Assembly (NCBI GenBank): GCA_963835535.1
Contig: CAWIFL010000002.1
Span: 650,474 to 714,473, forward strand
Direction of reading: 5' to 3'
Length of the DNA stretch: 64,000 nt
Source: Fen-1245 sp963835535
Lineage (GTDB): Bacteria; Gemmatimonadota; Gemmatimonadetes; Gemmatimonadales; JACORV01
The notes under the pieces are model-generated. The model saw only the letters and a list, made by a program, of their open reading frames with translations. It ran no database searches and was not told the origin of the DNA. The position numbers and the translations under genes are program-made. Of this stretch, positions 53,621 through 61,368 are shown in pieces. Position 1 is the stretch's first letter, and each line of letters starts with the position of its first letter.

Positions 53621-55648
53621 CTAGTTCAATCGCTTGAATGCCGCGTGACATACCGGTCCTTTCAGAAGGCTGATCGCATTCCGACCATTTTCGCACTCTG
53701 CGATCAACCCGAATACCGGATCAAGCGCCTCAAAGTACCGATCTACAATCGAGCCGGTGTGTTCGACGCAGACATACACAGAGTCCGCCGCCAGGAATCC
53801 CTTCTTGAGCATCTCTTGCGTGAGCAAGGTCTTGTAAGCGAGTGCATTGGCGCTTTGGATAGTAAAGCCGGCCAGGGCGGGCAAGCCCCAGTGACTGATC
53901 CTGAGCCCATGCGTGTCCGCCAATTGTTGCCACCGCTTTCTGACCTGCAGCCCCATCTTGGTGATGGTCTCCCAGGACTTCGTTCGCTCCATCACATCCA
54001 GGGTCGCCAGGGCGGCAGTCGGGCCGATGCGCTCGGTCCAGAACGTGCTGCTGATGAAGGTCTCTTGGGCGGCTTCCATGACTTCACGTTTGCCAATGCA
54101 CGCTGTGATGGCGTAGCCGTTGCCAAGTGCCTTGCCGAACATGGCCATATCGGGCTGTACACCGTGTTTCTTGTGCAGGCCACCGAAGGTCTCGCGGAAA
54201 CCTGACGTGCATTCGTCAAAGATCAGGACAATGCCTTTGTCCGTGGCCAGCTTGCGGATCTTTTCAAGGAAGCCATCTTCCGGCGCAACGTTGCGGGACA
54301 CCTCCATCATGATCACGCCGATGTCGTGCTCACGCATCAGGCCTTCAAGTTCTGGGAAACTGTTGTAGCGGAACGGCAGCACACTGCCACGGAGGCTCCG
54401 AGGAACACCCTTAGGTTGCAGGCCCGGCAACAGATGGCCGGCGAGGTTCTCTTCGTCCCCCAGGTTGGCGGCAAGATACCAGTCATGCCAGCCGTGGTAG
54501 CCGCAAATGGCCACCTTGTCTTTTCCGGAAGCCGCACGTGCGATCCGGATGGCGATCGCATTGGCCTCGCCGCCCGAGCGTGCCAATCTCACCATGTCGG
54601 CCCAAGGATGCATGGCGACCAAACGTTCGGCCAAATAGACCTCCTCCGGGCAGTTGAGGGTGGACATGTTGCCGGCGGCAACGGTGCGCTGCACAGCTTC
54701 GTCCACTTCCGGATGGCCGTAACCGAGGATATTCGTGCCGATGCCCATGATCGACATGTCAGTATATTCGCGCCCATCCATATCCCAGACCTTGCAGCCT
54801 TTGGCTTTGCTGAAGTAGGCGGGCCATTGTTCTGGCAAGAACATTTCGGCACGCTTTGATAGCAGCATGTTGCCACCCGGAATCACCCTTTTGGCGCGCT
54901 TCCAGAGTTTCTGTCCGGTACTCATCATCGCTCCTTCGTTGCGACTCAAGCGTTGATTGGCGGCAAAAAGGTCGGGCCTAGCCTTGCGTAATCGCATGAC
55001 TTCAAGCCAAGAGAAGTCTGTGCGCAGCGCGAAACTCTCGTAGACGGCCTTGATGACCGCAAGGTCCTCCGGCTCATCGACCGTCCAGCGTTCGCCGGAA
55101 CAGTCCTCCGTGTGGGAGATGTTGAGGATGCGGAATTGGCCGGATTCCCGGATATAGGTGGTGACATGCTCGCGTTCGTGCGGCTGGCCTGCCCTTTGCC
55201 ACGCGGTTCGCAGGGCAGCGAATGTGAATGCCTCGGTATCGAGACCATCCGGATAGGTGGGCGGGTTGGTATTGCAGGCGTAATCGGCGCCGCCAGCCTT
55301 CAACGGGGCAATGACGCTATCGACAATCTGAGGGTCTATTAGCGGACAGTCGCCTGTGATGCGTACCACGATATCCGGCTCACGGACTGCGGCAGCCTGG
55401 TAATAGCGATCCAGCACATCGTCTTCGCTGCCCCGAAAGACGCTGTAGCCAAGCCTGCGAACGTGATCAACCAGCGGCTGGTTGCGAGGGTCTTGTGTGG
55501 TGGCGACCACGATCTGGTCGATCTGTTGCGATCTGGCCAGTCGTCTGAGCAACAACTCAATCATCGGCACCCCACCAATGGGTTGCATGACCTTGCTGGG
55601 GAAACGAGTTGACCCCATGCGAGCTTGGACGATGGCAAGGACTTTCAC
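53621..55648 (-). CDS. Fusion: SpsF-type cytidylyltransferase and class III (HemL-like) aminotransferase
   Basis: 675 residues in one open frame. Residues 1-~235 are a cytidylyltransferase of the SpsF type (AIVQARMGSTRFPSKVMQPIGGVPMIELLL, GSEDDVLDRYYQAA, RITGDCPLIDPQIVDSVI), which in spore-coat and nonulosonic-acid clusters activates the sugar as CMP-sugar. From residue 241 (two adjacent ATGs), a full HemL-like aminotransferase follows: GTNILGYGHPEVDEAVQRT, ARSGGEANAIAIRIARAASGK, PLP-binding Asp478 in IFDECTSGFRETFGG and catalytic Lys506 in FGKALGNGYA. AAGGAG lies just before ATG 54928, so the aminotransferase may also be made alone. Low-GC DNA relative to flanks, first gene after pseI but transcribed within the block. 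Confidence 0.84.
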   Translation of the reverse strand: MKVLAIVQARMGSTRFPSKVMQPIGGVPMIELLLRRLARSQQIDQIVVATTQDPRNQPLVDHVRRLGYSVFRGSEDDVLDRYYQAAAVREPDIVVRITGDCPLIDPQIVDSVIAPLKAGGADYACNTNPPTYPDGLDTEAFTFAALRTAWQRAGQPHEREHVTTYIRESGQFRILNISHTEDCSGERWTVDEPEDLAVIKAVYESFALRTDFSWLEVMRLRKARPDLFAANQRLSRNEGAMMSTGQKLWKRAKRVIPGGNMLLSKRAEMFLPEQWPAYFSKAKGCKVWDMDGREYTDMSIMGIGTNILGYGHPEVDEAVQRTVAAGNMSTLNCPEEVYLAERLVAMHPWADMVRLARSGGEANAIAIRIARAASGKDKVAICGYHGWHDWYLAANLGDEENLAGHLLPGLQPKGVPRSLRGSVLPFRYNSFPELEGLMREHDIGVIMMEVSRNVAPEDGFLEKIRKLATDKGIVLIFDECTSGFRETFGGLHKKHGVQPDMAMFGKALGNGYAITACIGKREVMEAAQETFISSTFWTERIGPTAALATLDVMERTKSWETITKMGLQVRKRWQQLADTHGLRISHWGLPALAGFTIQSANALAYKTLLTQEMLKKGFLAADSVYVCVEHTGSIVDRYFEALDPVFGLIAECENGRNAISLLKGPVCHAAFKRLN

Positions 55649-55742
55649 GCCAGCAACTGTGGGGTCCCGCCCGCCGATACCCTGGGTTGCACGGTTGAGT
55701 CTCCCATCCTCAACGAGTCTTGAGGTCGGACATTGGATCGCA

Positions 55743-56426
55743 TCACCCAGCTGCAGGGTCCGCGCTCAGGGCACCGATGACACTCATGAAATGCCCAAGG
55801 TCGGGAATGCAATACCGCGCCTCATAGCCCGGCTTCGCCTCAGCGTTCCTGTGCGCCCCCGTGAGCACGCGGACCGTATTCATCCGGACTTCGCGCAGGC
55901 CAACAAAGTCCTTCGCCGGGTCATCTCCAACGTAGGTCATGTCCGCCCAGTCGCATCTCTCGGCCTCGCGAATGCGCTCAAAGCAATAGGTTGAAGGTTT
56001 AGCATACTGGATGCCATAACGATGAGTAATGAAGATCCGGCGGAACAGGGGCGCGATTGCCAGAGCTTCAATCTTGTGTTGCTGCACAATCTTGTGGCCA
56101 TCAGTGACAACATAGAGTGGGTGGCCTTTCAGCTTTGGCAGCAAGTCCCTTGCATCTGGATAGAGCGACAGGTGTGGCGTATGATGCCGATACGCCCGCA
56201 CGCATTTGTGCACCAAGCTTCTGCTATAACGACCACGCGATTCCAGCCAACGATCAAAGATCGCGCCGCGACCTTCACGATCTAGCACATCCAGCATAAA
56301 ATGAAACGACGCGTCGAGGTCCCAGCCGAACAGGGCACGACCGAAAGCCGCGACAGATCTCAGGCCGCTTTCCACGTATGCGCGTTCATCATAAAGCGTA
56401 TCGTCAAGATCAAAAATCAGAACCAT
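55743..56426 (-). CDS. HAD-family hydrolase (phosphatase)
   Basis: 227 residues from ATG 56426, which overlaps the preceding stop region by 17 bases. The N-terminus VLIFDLDDTLYDERAYVESGLRSVAAFG has the nucleophile pair D6 and D8 of the DxDxT motif, followed by a four-helix cap; motif II Thr/Ser in LYVVTDGHK, Lys in YAKPSTYCFERI and DD in YVGDDPAKDFVGLREVRMNT (motif IV, G-D-D-x3-D). A small-sugar phosphatase is expected. In nonulosonic-acid clusters, such enzymes remove phosphate from an intermediate such as the 9-phosphate. Low-GC, and adjacent to the SDR/ATP-grasp gene, so it likely acts in the same pathway. Confidence 0.84.
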   Translation of the reverse strand: MVLIFDLDDTLYDERAYVESGLRSVAAFGRALFGWDLDASFHFMLDVLDREGRGAIFDRWLESRGRYSRSLVHKCVRAYRHHTPHLSLYPDARDLLPKLKGHPLYVVTDGHKIVQQHKIEALAIAPLFRRIFITHRYGIQYAKPSTYCFERIREAERCDWADMTYVGDDPAKDFVGLREVRMNTVRVLTGAHRNAEAKPGYEARYCIPDLGHFMSVIGALSADPAAG

Positions 56427-58329
56427 AGATATGAATATCGTCGGGGACGCGGACTTGACGCACCTCGCCAGAAATGCGGTCAAAGGGATAATCACCCAAA
56501 TCTGCCCCACTGGTTTCAAGCAGGCTCCAGTAGAACACGTCAAGCCCCGCCGCAATAGACGCCGTGGATGCACCACCAAAGCGCGTGTTACATTCGATGA
56601 CGTGAATACCCTTGTGTAAATCCACCATCGCCTGCACAACCACGGGGCCACGCACCTTCAGGGCCTGCACCACCACTCCAATCGCCGCTTCAATATCCGT
56701 ATCGCGGAAGGTCGTTGTGACCTGTGACTCACCAGACAGAACGAGGTCACGAGTGCGCAGCACGAGGGCCTTCACCTGATGGGAACGGGTTGCCCAAGCA
56801 TCAATACTGATTTCGATACCTTCAAGGAACGGCTGATAGATCGCGTCCTCCAACCTCGCGCCGTGCGCAAGTGCGGCCGCTCGGTCAAGATTGAGGCCAA
56901 TTGACCGGGCACCGGCCCCATAACGCTCCTTCGCCACATATGGCCCCTTACCCACTTCATCAGGGTGCAGGCCCGCCGGGACGAAGGGCAACCCTCTAGC
57001 CAGGCCAAACTGCGCAAAGGCGAGCTTGTCACGGCATGTCTCGACGCTTTCAACAGGCGAGACAACAACCTCAACGCCTTCTGCGGCAAACCGTTCTCGA
57101 TTCCGGGACCAGAAAAGTAGCTCGTCATCCCGTGTTGGAATAACAACATGGATCTTGCGTCGCTTGCATCCGGCTACAAGCACCTCAATGGCAGCATCAT
57201 CGAATCTTGGCGTGCGCCAGAACCCGTCAGCCACGTAGCGCGCTAGTGCGTTGTGATCGAGATCGCCGGCGATAACCTGGCTGCTAGGACTGACCCTCCG
57301 TGCGGCCTTCTGTACCGCCCGGACAAGCGGGATCTTCCTAGATGCACAGGTTACCAAGACGTTACCCAACGGCGCCGCCGCCACCTCACTGGCAGTAAGT
57401 CTTCCCATTTCATGAGCAATGACTTCCTGAATCCCACTCTCAAGATCGTATTCAGGCACCCAGCCGACCGCCTTGCGGTATGCGGTCATGTCAGCCTGTG
57501 ACGCTTCGAAGGGAATGTCAGAATTCTCTTCCCGCACCTTCATGTTGGGGAAATGTGTGCGTAGGATGTCAACCACGTCCTGGACCGTGCGAGCACGTCC
57601 CGTACCAAGATTGAGAATACCTGCGACTGCATCGGCGTCCGCCAACCGAATCAAGCCTTCCGCCGAGTCCTTGGCGTACACGTAGTCAAACATGCCTTCT
57701 GGTCGGTAGACCGTAATTGACTCACCGGCGAGCAGCGCCCGGACCCAGCGCGAAATCACATCCCGTGAGTTGCGCCCGTAGCCACGATAAATTCGCGCAC
57801 AGGCCGTCGTAAATGACTCGGCGCAAAACCTATCCAGAAAACGCAATTCAATTTCATGCGCGAACTTGGCCATACCAGTCAGATTGCGCGGCAGGACAGG
57901 GGCCGATTCCCTCAACGAAACAGGTGCGGTTTGCGGCCCATCAAACTGATACTGCGCTTGATCATAGATGAGGTAACTGGACGCGAAAACGACCCGCTTC
58001 AGAGACGGCACGCCCTTGGCGATGGTCATCAAGTGATGGCTGAGCCGCACATTGTGCCAGTAGTTCTCTTCCCAGAAGCCATATGTCTCGGTGGAGCGTT
58101 CAAAGGTGGCGGCCAAATGGATGAACACATCGGGGGCAAAGGCCTCTAATTCACCCTTGGTTATCAGATTAAGGTCACCCTGGCGATAGCGTACCTCCTT
58201 AGCGAAGCCGGCGGGACGCGGCTTCAAGTCACCCACAAGAACCTTGGCGCCACGCGCGAGCAGCCGTGGGATCATTTCCAACCCGATTACCCCAGCACCA
58301 CCGCTAACGAAGACTCGTTTGTTTTCCAT
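56410..58329 (-). CDS. SDR (NAD-dependent epimerase) fused to an ATP-grasp ligase
   Basis: 639 residues. Residues 1-~305 are an extended SDR: NKRVFVSGGAGVIGLEMIPRL with GGAGVIG at 10-16, VFIHLAATFERS, FASSYLIYDQ, and RGYGRNSRDVISRWVRALLAGESITVYRPEG. The usual YxxxK is T151-G-M-A-K155, so the catalytic Tyr is Thr. From about 308, an ATP-grasp part follows: GNVLVTCASRKIPLVRAVQKAARRV (a pre-ATP-grasp Rossmann segment), PYVAKERYGAGARSIGLNLD (ATP-binding loop), YQPFLEGIEISIDAW and IHVIECNTRFGGASTASIAAGLD (metal ligands). ATP-grasp enzymes join a carboxylate to an amine or thiol through an acyl phosphate, so a sugar could be linked to an amino acid. Function unknown; low-GC. Confidence 0.8.
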   Translation of the reverse strand: MENKRVFVSGGAGVIGLEMIPRLLARGAKVLVGDLKPRPAGFAKEVRYRQGDLNLITKGELEAFAPDVFIHLAATFERSTETYGFWEENYWHNVRLSHHLMTIAKGVPSLKRVVFASSYLIYDQAQYQFDGPQTAPVSLRESAPVLPRNLTGMAKFAHEIELRFLDRFCAESFTTACARIYRGYGRNSRDVISRWVRALLAGESITVYRPEGMFDYVYAKDSAEGLIRLADADAVAGILNLGTGRARTVQDVVDILRTHFPNMKVREENSDIPFEASQADMTAYRKAVGWVPEYDLESGIQEVIAHEMGRLTASEVAAAPLGNVLVTCASRKIPLVRAVQKAARRVSPSSQVIAGDLDHNALARYVADGFWRTPRFDDAAIEVLVAGCKRRKIHVVIPTRDDELLFWSRNRERFAAEGVEVVVSPVESVETCRDKLAFAQFGLARGLPFVPAGLHPDEVGKGPYVAKERYGAGARSIGLNLDRAAALAHGARLEDAIYQPFLEGIEISIDAWATRSHQVKALVLRTRDLVLSGESQVTTTFRDTDIEAAIGVVVQALKVRGPVVVQAMVDLHKGIHVIECNTRFGGASTASIAAGLDVFYWSLLETSGADLGDYPFDRISGEVRQVRVPDDIHIYGSDF

Positions 58330-58337
58330 CTCTCCAT

Positions 58338-58889
58338 TTACCGTTCGTATGAACTGATGCAGCCATGCACGATCGAATCCACAGGCTGGCCATCGATTAT
58401 CACGTGATGCCTTAGCGTTCCTTCTCGGCGAAAGCCCGCAGCCTCCAGCACAGCGATATGATGAGTGCGCGTCGCATAGGTTTCCGTGAAGATGCGCTCT
58501 AGTCCCAAGTCTTCAAAAGCAAGGGTCTTCATCAGCTTGAGGAATGGAGCAAAGTACCGCGTATAGTCACCTTTCCTGCCGGCCAGAAGCGGGTTCAACA
58601 GGAATGAGACTTCGGCTCGACGATGCTCCCAAGCGATATGTACAAGCGCGCCATATCCGATAGCAACCTCATTCTCCAGATAGATAAGAAGAATATTCCT
58701 TGGCCGCGGCACGTCCATTTCCGGCCAGACATAGGTATCGTAGTACTCGCGTTGCTGATCAGGGGTAATGACCTCTGACTGCCGTAGGACACTCATCTGC
58801 GCGTTTCGCCACTGCCGAATGCTCTCGATATCGCTCGGCTGCACAGCCGCGAGAGCAAGCGCGCCATCTTGCAGCTTCCGCCTCGGCAT
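58338..58889 (-). CDS. GNAT-family acetyltransferase, PseH/SpsD-like
   Basis: About 183 residues from ATG 58889 (an upstream start at 58955 would give 205). GNAT fold: ALAAVQPSDIESIRQWRNAQMSV (beta-1, helix 1 with the QWRN piece seen in many sugar N-acetyltransferases), ENEVAIGYGALVHIAWEHRRAEVSFLLNP (central strands), then KGDYTRYFAPFLKLMKTLAFEDLGLERIFTETYATRTHHIAVLEAAGFRREGTLRHHVIIDGQPVDS (helix and strand close to the acetyl-CoA site). Such enzymes N-acetylate the 4-amino group made by PseC in the pseudaminic acid route (known of PseH), and pseC is the next intact gene. It is in the low-GC block. Confidence 0.78.
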   Translation of the reverse strand: MPRRKLQDGALALAAVQPSDIESIRQWRNAQMSVLRQSEVITPDQQREYYDTYVWPEMDVPRPRNILLIYLENEVAIGYGALVHIAWEHRRAEVSFLLNPLLAGRKGDYTRYFAPFLKLMKTLAFEDLGLERIFTETYATRTHHIAVLEAAGFRREGTLRHHVIIDGQPVDSIVHGCISSYER

Positions 58890-59169
58890 ACATCTGTAGC
58901 TTCTTAGAGATTGCCCGTCCACATTGCTCCTCCAGCACTTGGCACGTCCCGTCACGTGTCACTATACCTGCCACGTGCTCGCGCGGCGGATACAATGCGC
59001 GTCAGCGCCCCACAGCTGGCCGCCGCGGCGTGGCATCCTGACACGTCACCGAACTGTCGTATCGGCATGCGAGCTGAACTGCGCCCGCCCAAACGGCGCC
59101 CCATGGTCCGGTACCCGCCGACCTTTGCTGCGGCCAAGCTGCTTGTGGTCTGCGACCTAGCTGCTGCCC

Positions 59170-60360
59170 TCAGTGCCCGGCTGGCACTGGGGCTACGCGG
59201 CGCATCACGACCGTCAGCGCGTCGCACACGCGCGCGACATCGGTGTCCTTCATCGCGTGGTACATCGGAATGCTGATCTCGTGCTCGTACCACCATTCGG
59301 CGTGCGGAAATTGCTGCGGGCCGTACCGCGCGAGATAGAATGGCTGCTTGTGGATCGGGATGTAGTGGACCTGCCCGCCAACACCCAGCCCCGCTAGATC
59401 GGACAGGACCTGCGCGCGGCGCTCGACGAGGACCGGGAACAGGTGATAGGCGTGCGTGCGGCCGGTCGGCTCCGCCTGCAATCCGATCCCCCGCACGCCC
59501 GCGAACGCTTCCCGGTACCGTGCCGCGATCGCACGCCGACGAGCCAGCCCAGCCTCAAAGCGCAGCAACTGGCTGGTACCGAGCGCCGCGAGGATGTCCG
59601 GCATCCGGTAATTGAAGCCGAGACGCTGCATCTCGTACCACCAGGGACCCTCATGCCACTGCAGCCGCTGCGAGTCGCGCGTGATCCCGTGCGTGCGCAG
59701 CATCCGTGCCCGCTCAGCAAGATCCGCCCGGCTGGTCATCACCGCCCCGCCCTCGCCGGTCGTGATGTGCTTGACCGGATGGAAGCTGAGCGTGGCGAAC
59801 GCCGACGTGCTGGCGTCACCCACCTTCCTTACGCGGCCCTGTGCGTCCGTCCATGTGGCGCCGGGAGCATGGCAGGCATCCTCGATCAGTTCCACGCCGT
59901 AGCGCGAGCACAGCTCGCCGACCCGCACTAGGTCGCACGGAAGGCCCGCGTAATGCACCACCACTACCGCCCGGAGGCGTCCCGGGCCCCGGTAGTCAGC
60001 GAGCAGCTCCTCGAGCGCTTGCGCCGACAGAAGACCTGTGTCCGGTTCCACGTCCACGAACGCGACGTCCGCGCCGCAGTATAGCGCGGCGTTGGCCGAA
60101 GCCACAAAGGTGATCGGTGGAACGACGACGACATCACCGGGACCGATGCCGAGGGCCAGCATTCCGACGTGCAAGGCAGCAGTGCCCGAGCTCACGGCCA
60201 CAGCCTCCTCAGCGCCGAACCGCTGGCACAGTGCCGTCTCGAATTGCCCAACGGCCGGGCCCTGCGTCAGCCAGTCGCCCCGCAGCACCCGAACCACCGC
60301 TTCGATGTCATCGTCGTCAATATGGTGATGCCCGTATGGGATCACCGGCCCGTCAGTCAT
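59170..60360 (-). CDS. pseC: UDP-4-amino-4,6-dideoxy-N-acetyl-altrosamine transaminase
   Basis: 396-residue PLP enzyme of the DegT/DnrJ/EryC1 family. Marks: PYGHHHIDDDDIEAVVRVLRGDWLTQGP (the DDDxxAV start), VSSGTAALHVGMLALGIGPGDVVVVPPITFVASANAALY, VVVVHYAGLPCDL, ELIEDACHAPGATW (Asp161 binds the pyridine N) and LSFHPVKHITTGEGGAVMTS with PLP lysine K197. These fit PseC: HYAGLPCDL and the SFHPVKHI motif are typical of the PseC/SpsC branch. Its start overlaps the pseB stop (60357-60360), and it is on the high-GC side of the low-GC block. PseB and PseC together make UDP-4-amino-4,6-dideoxy-AltNAc. Confidence 0.88.
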   Translation of the reverse strand: MTDGPVIPYGHHHIDDDDIEAVVRVLRGDWLTQGPAVGQFETALCQRFGAEEAVAVSSGTAALHVGMLALGIGPGDVVVVPPITFVASANAALYCGADVAFVDVEPDTGLLSAQALEELLADYRGPGRLRAVVVVHYAGLPCDLVRVGELCSRYGVELIEDACHAPGATWTDAQGRVRKVGDASTSAFATLSFHPVKHITTGEGGAVMTSRADLAERARMLRTHGITRDSQRLQWHEGPWWYEMQRLGFNYRMPDILAALGTSQLLRFEAGLARRRAIAARYREAFAGVRGIGLQAEPTGRTHAYHLFPVLVERRAQVLSDLAGLGVGGQVHYIPIHKQPFYLARYGPQQFPHAEWWYEHEISIPMYHAMKDTDVARVCDALTVVMRRVAPVPAGH

Positions 60361-61358
60361 GCGTCAATTGGCTCCGTCTCCGCTGGATCGAGGCCGAGCT
60401 CTACCAGCATGGCGCGCATCCGCTCTACGCTGAGCCACTCCGTGTTCCGGTCGGAGGCGTACTCGAAGCGGTCCGGTACTCGCGGTGCGTCTTCATAGTT
60501 GCTCCCGTCCCAGTAATCCAGCTGGGGACAAACAACAAAGTGGTGCGGAAACTCGACGGTGCGAGGCGCGTCATCTGCCGGGATCATCAGCTCGTGTAGT
60601 TTCTCGCCCGGGCGAATGCCGACTTCGAGGATGTCGCAACCGGGAGCGACTGCCTCCACGAGGTCGAGGATCTTCATGGACGGGATCTTGGGCACGAACA
60701 GCTCACCACCGTGCATCGTGCGCGCCGCCATCAGGACGAAGTCCACGCCGTGATCGAGGGTGATCCAGAATCGTGTCATGCGACGGTCGGTCACCGGGAT
60801 TACCCCCGTCTGGCGCTGCTTGAGGAAGTAGGGGATCACGCTGCCGCGGCTTCCCATGACGTTCCCGTATCGCACCACCGAAAAGCGGGTATTACGAGAG
60901 CCCACGTAGCTCTGCGCCGTGACGAACAACTTGTCCGAAACGAGCTTGCTCGCTCCGTACAGATTGATGGGCATCGCCGCCTTGTCAGTCGAGAGCGCCA
61001 CGACACGCTCCACCCCGCAGTCAATGGCGGCGTCGATCACGTTCATGGCGCCGTGCACGTTGGTCTTGATGCACTCGAACGGATTGTACTCCGCGATCGG
61101 CACGTGTTTCAATGCCGCCGCGTGGATCACTGTGTCGATCCCGTGCATTGCGCGCATCAACCGGTCACGGTCACGGACGTTGCCGATGAAGAAGCGCAGC
61201 CGGGGGTCCGAGAACTCGCCAGCCATCTCGTACTGCTTGAGTTCGTCGCGGCTGTAAACCACGATGCGCTCAGGATCGTGCTCGCCCAGCATCCGGCGCA
61301 CGAACGCCCTGCCGAACGACCCGGTACCGCCGGTGACGAGGATCTGGTTCATGCTCAT
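60357..61358 (-). CDS. pseB: UDP-N-acetylglucosamine 4,6-dehydratase (inverting)
   Basis: 333-residue SDR from ATG 61358. Cofactor loop GGTGSFG at residues 10-16; YSRDELKQYEM is a hallmark of the PseB/FlaA1 branch; DTVIHAAALKHVPIAEYNPFECIKTN, ALSTDKAAMPINLYGASKLVSDKL (STDKA at 123-127, YGASK at 134-138) and RYGNVMGSRGSVIPYFLKQ follow. It takes UDP-GlcNAc to the 4-keto-6-deoxy-L-arabino form, first step of pseudaminic-acid synthesis. It overlaps pseC by 4 bases, and an acceptable distance of 10 bases separates it from the upstream dehydratase. A second ATG two codons on is possible. Confidence 0.9.
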   Translation of the reverse strand: MSMNQILVTGGTGSFGRAFVRRMLGEHDPERIVVYSRDELKQYEMAGEFSDPRLRFFIGNVRDRDRLMRAMHGIDTVIHAAALKHVPIAEYNPFECIKTNVHGAMNVIDAAIDCGVERVVALSTDKAAMPINLYGASKLVSDKLFVTAQSYVGSRNTRFSVVRYGNVMGSRGSVIPYFLKQRQTGVIPVTDRRMTRFWITLDHGVDFVLMAARTMHGGELFVPKIPSMKILDLVEAVAPGCDILEVGIRPGEKLHELMIPADDAPRTVEFPHHFVVCPQLDYWDGSNYEDAPRVPDRFEYASDRNTEWLSVERMRAMLVELGLDPAETEPIDA

Positions 61359-61368
61359 GAAGACCGGA

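Noticed and set aside
53300..54205. A 301-residue open frame on the plus strand across the pseI-fusion junction
   Set aside because: It reads antisense to pseI and the aminotransferase and has no motifs.
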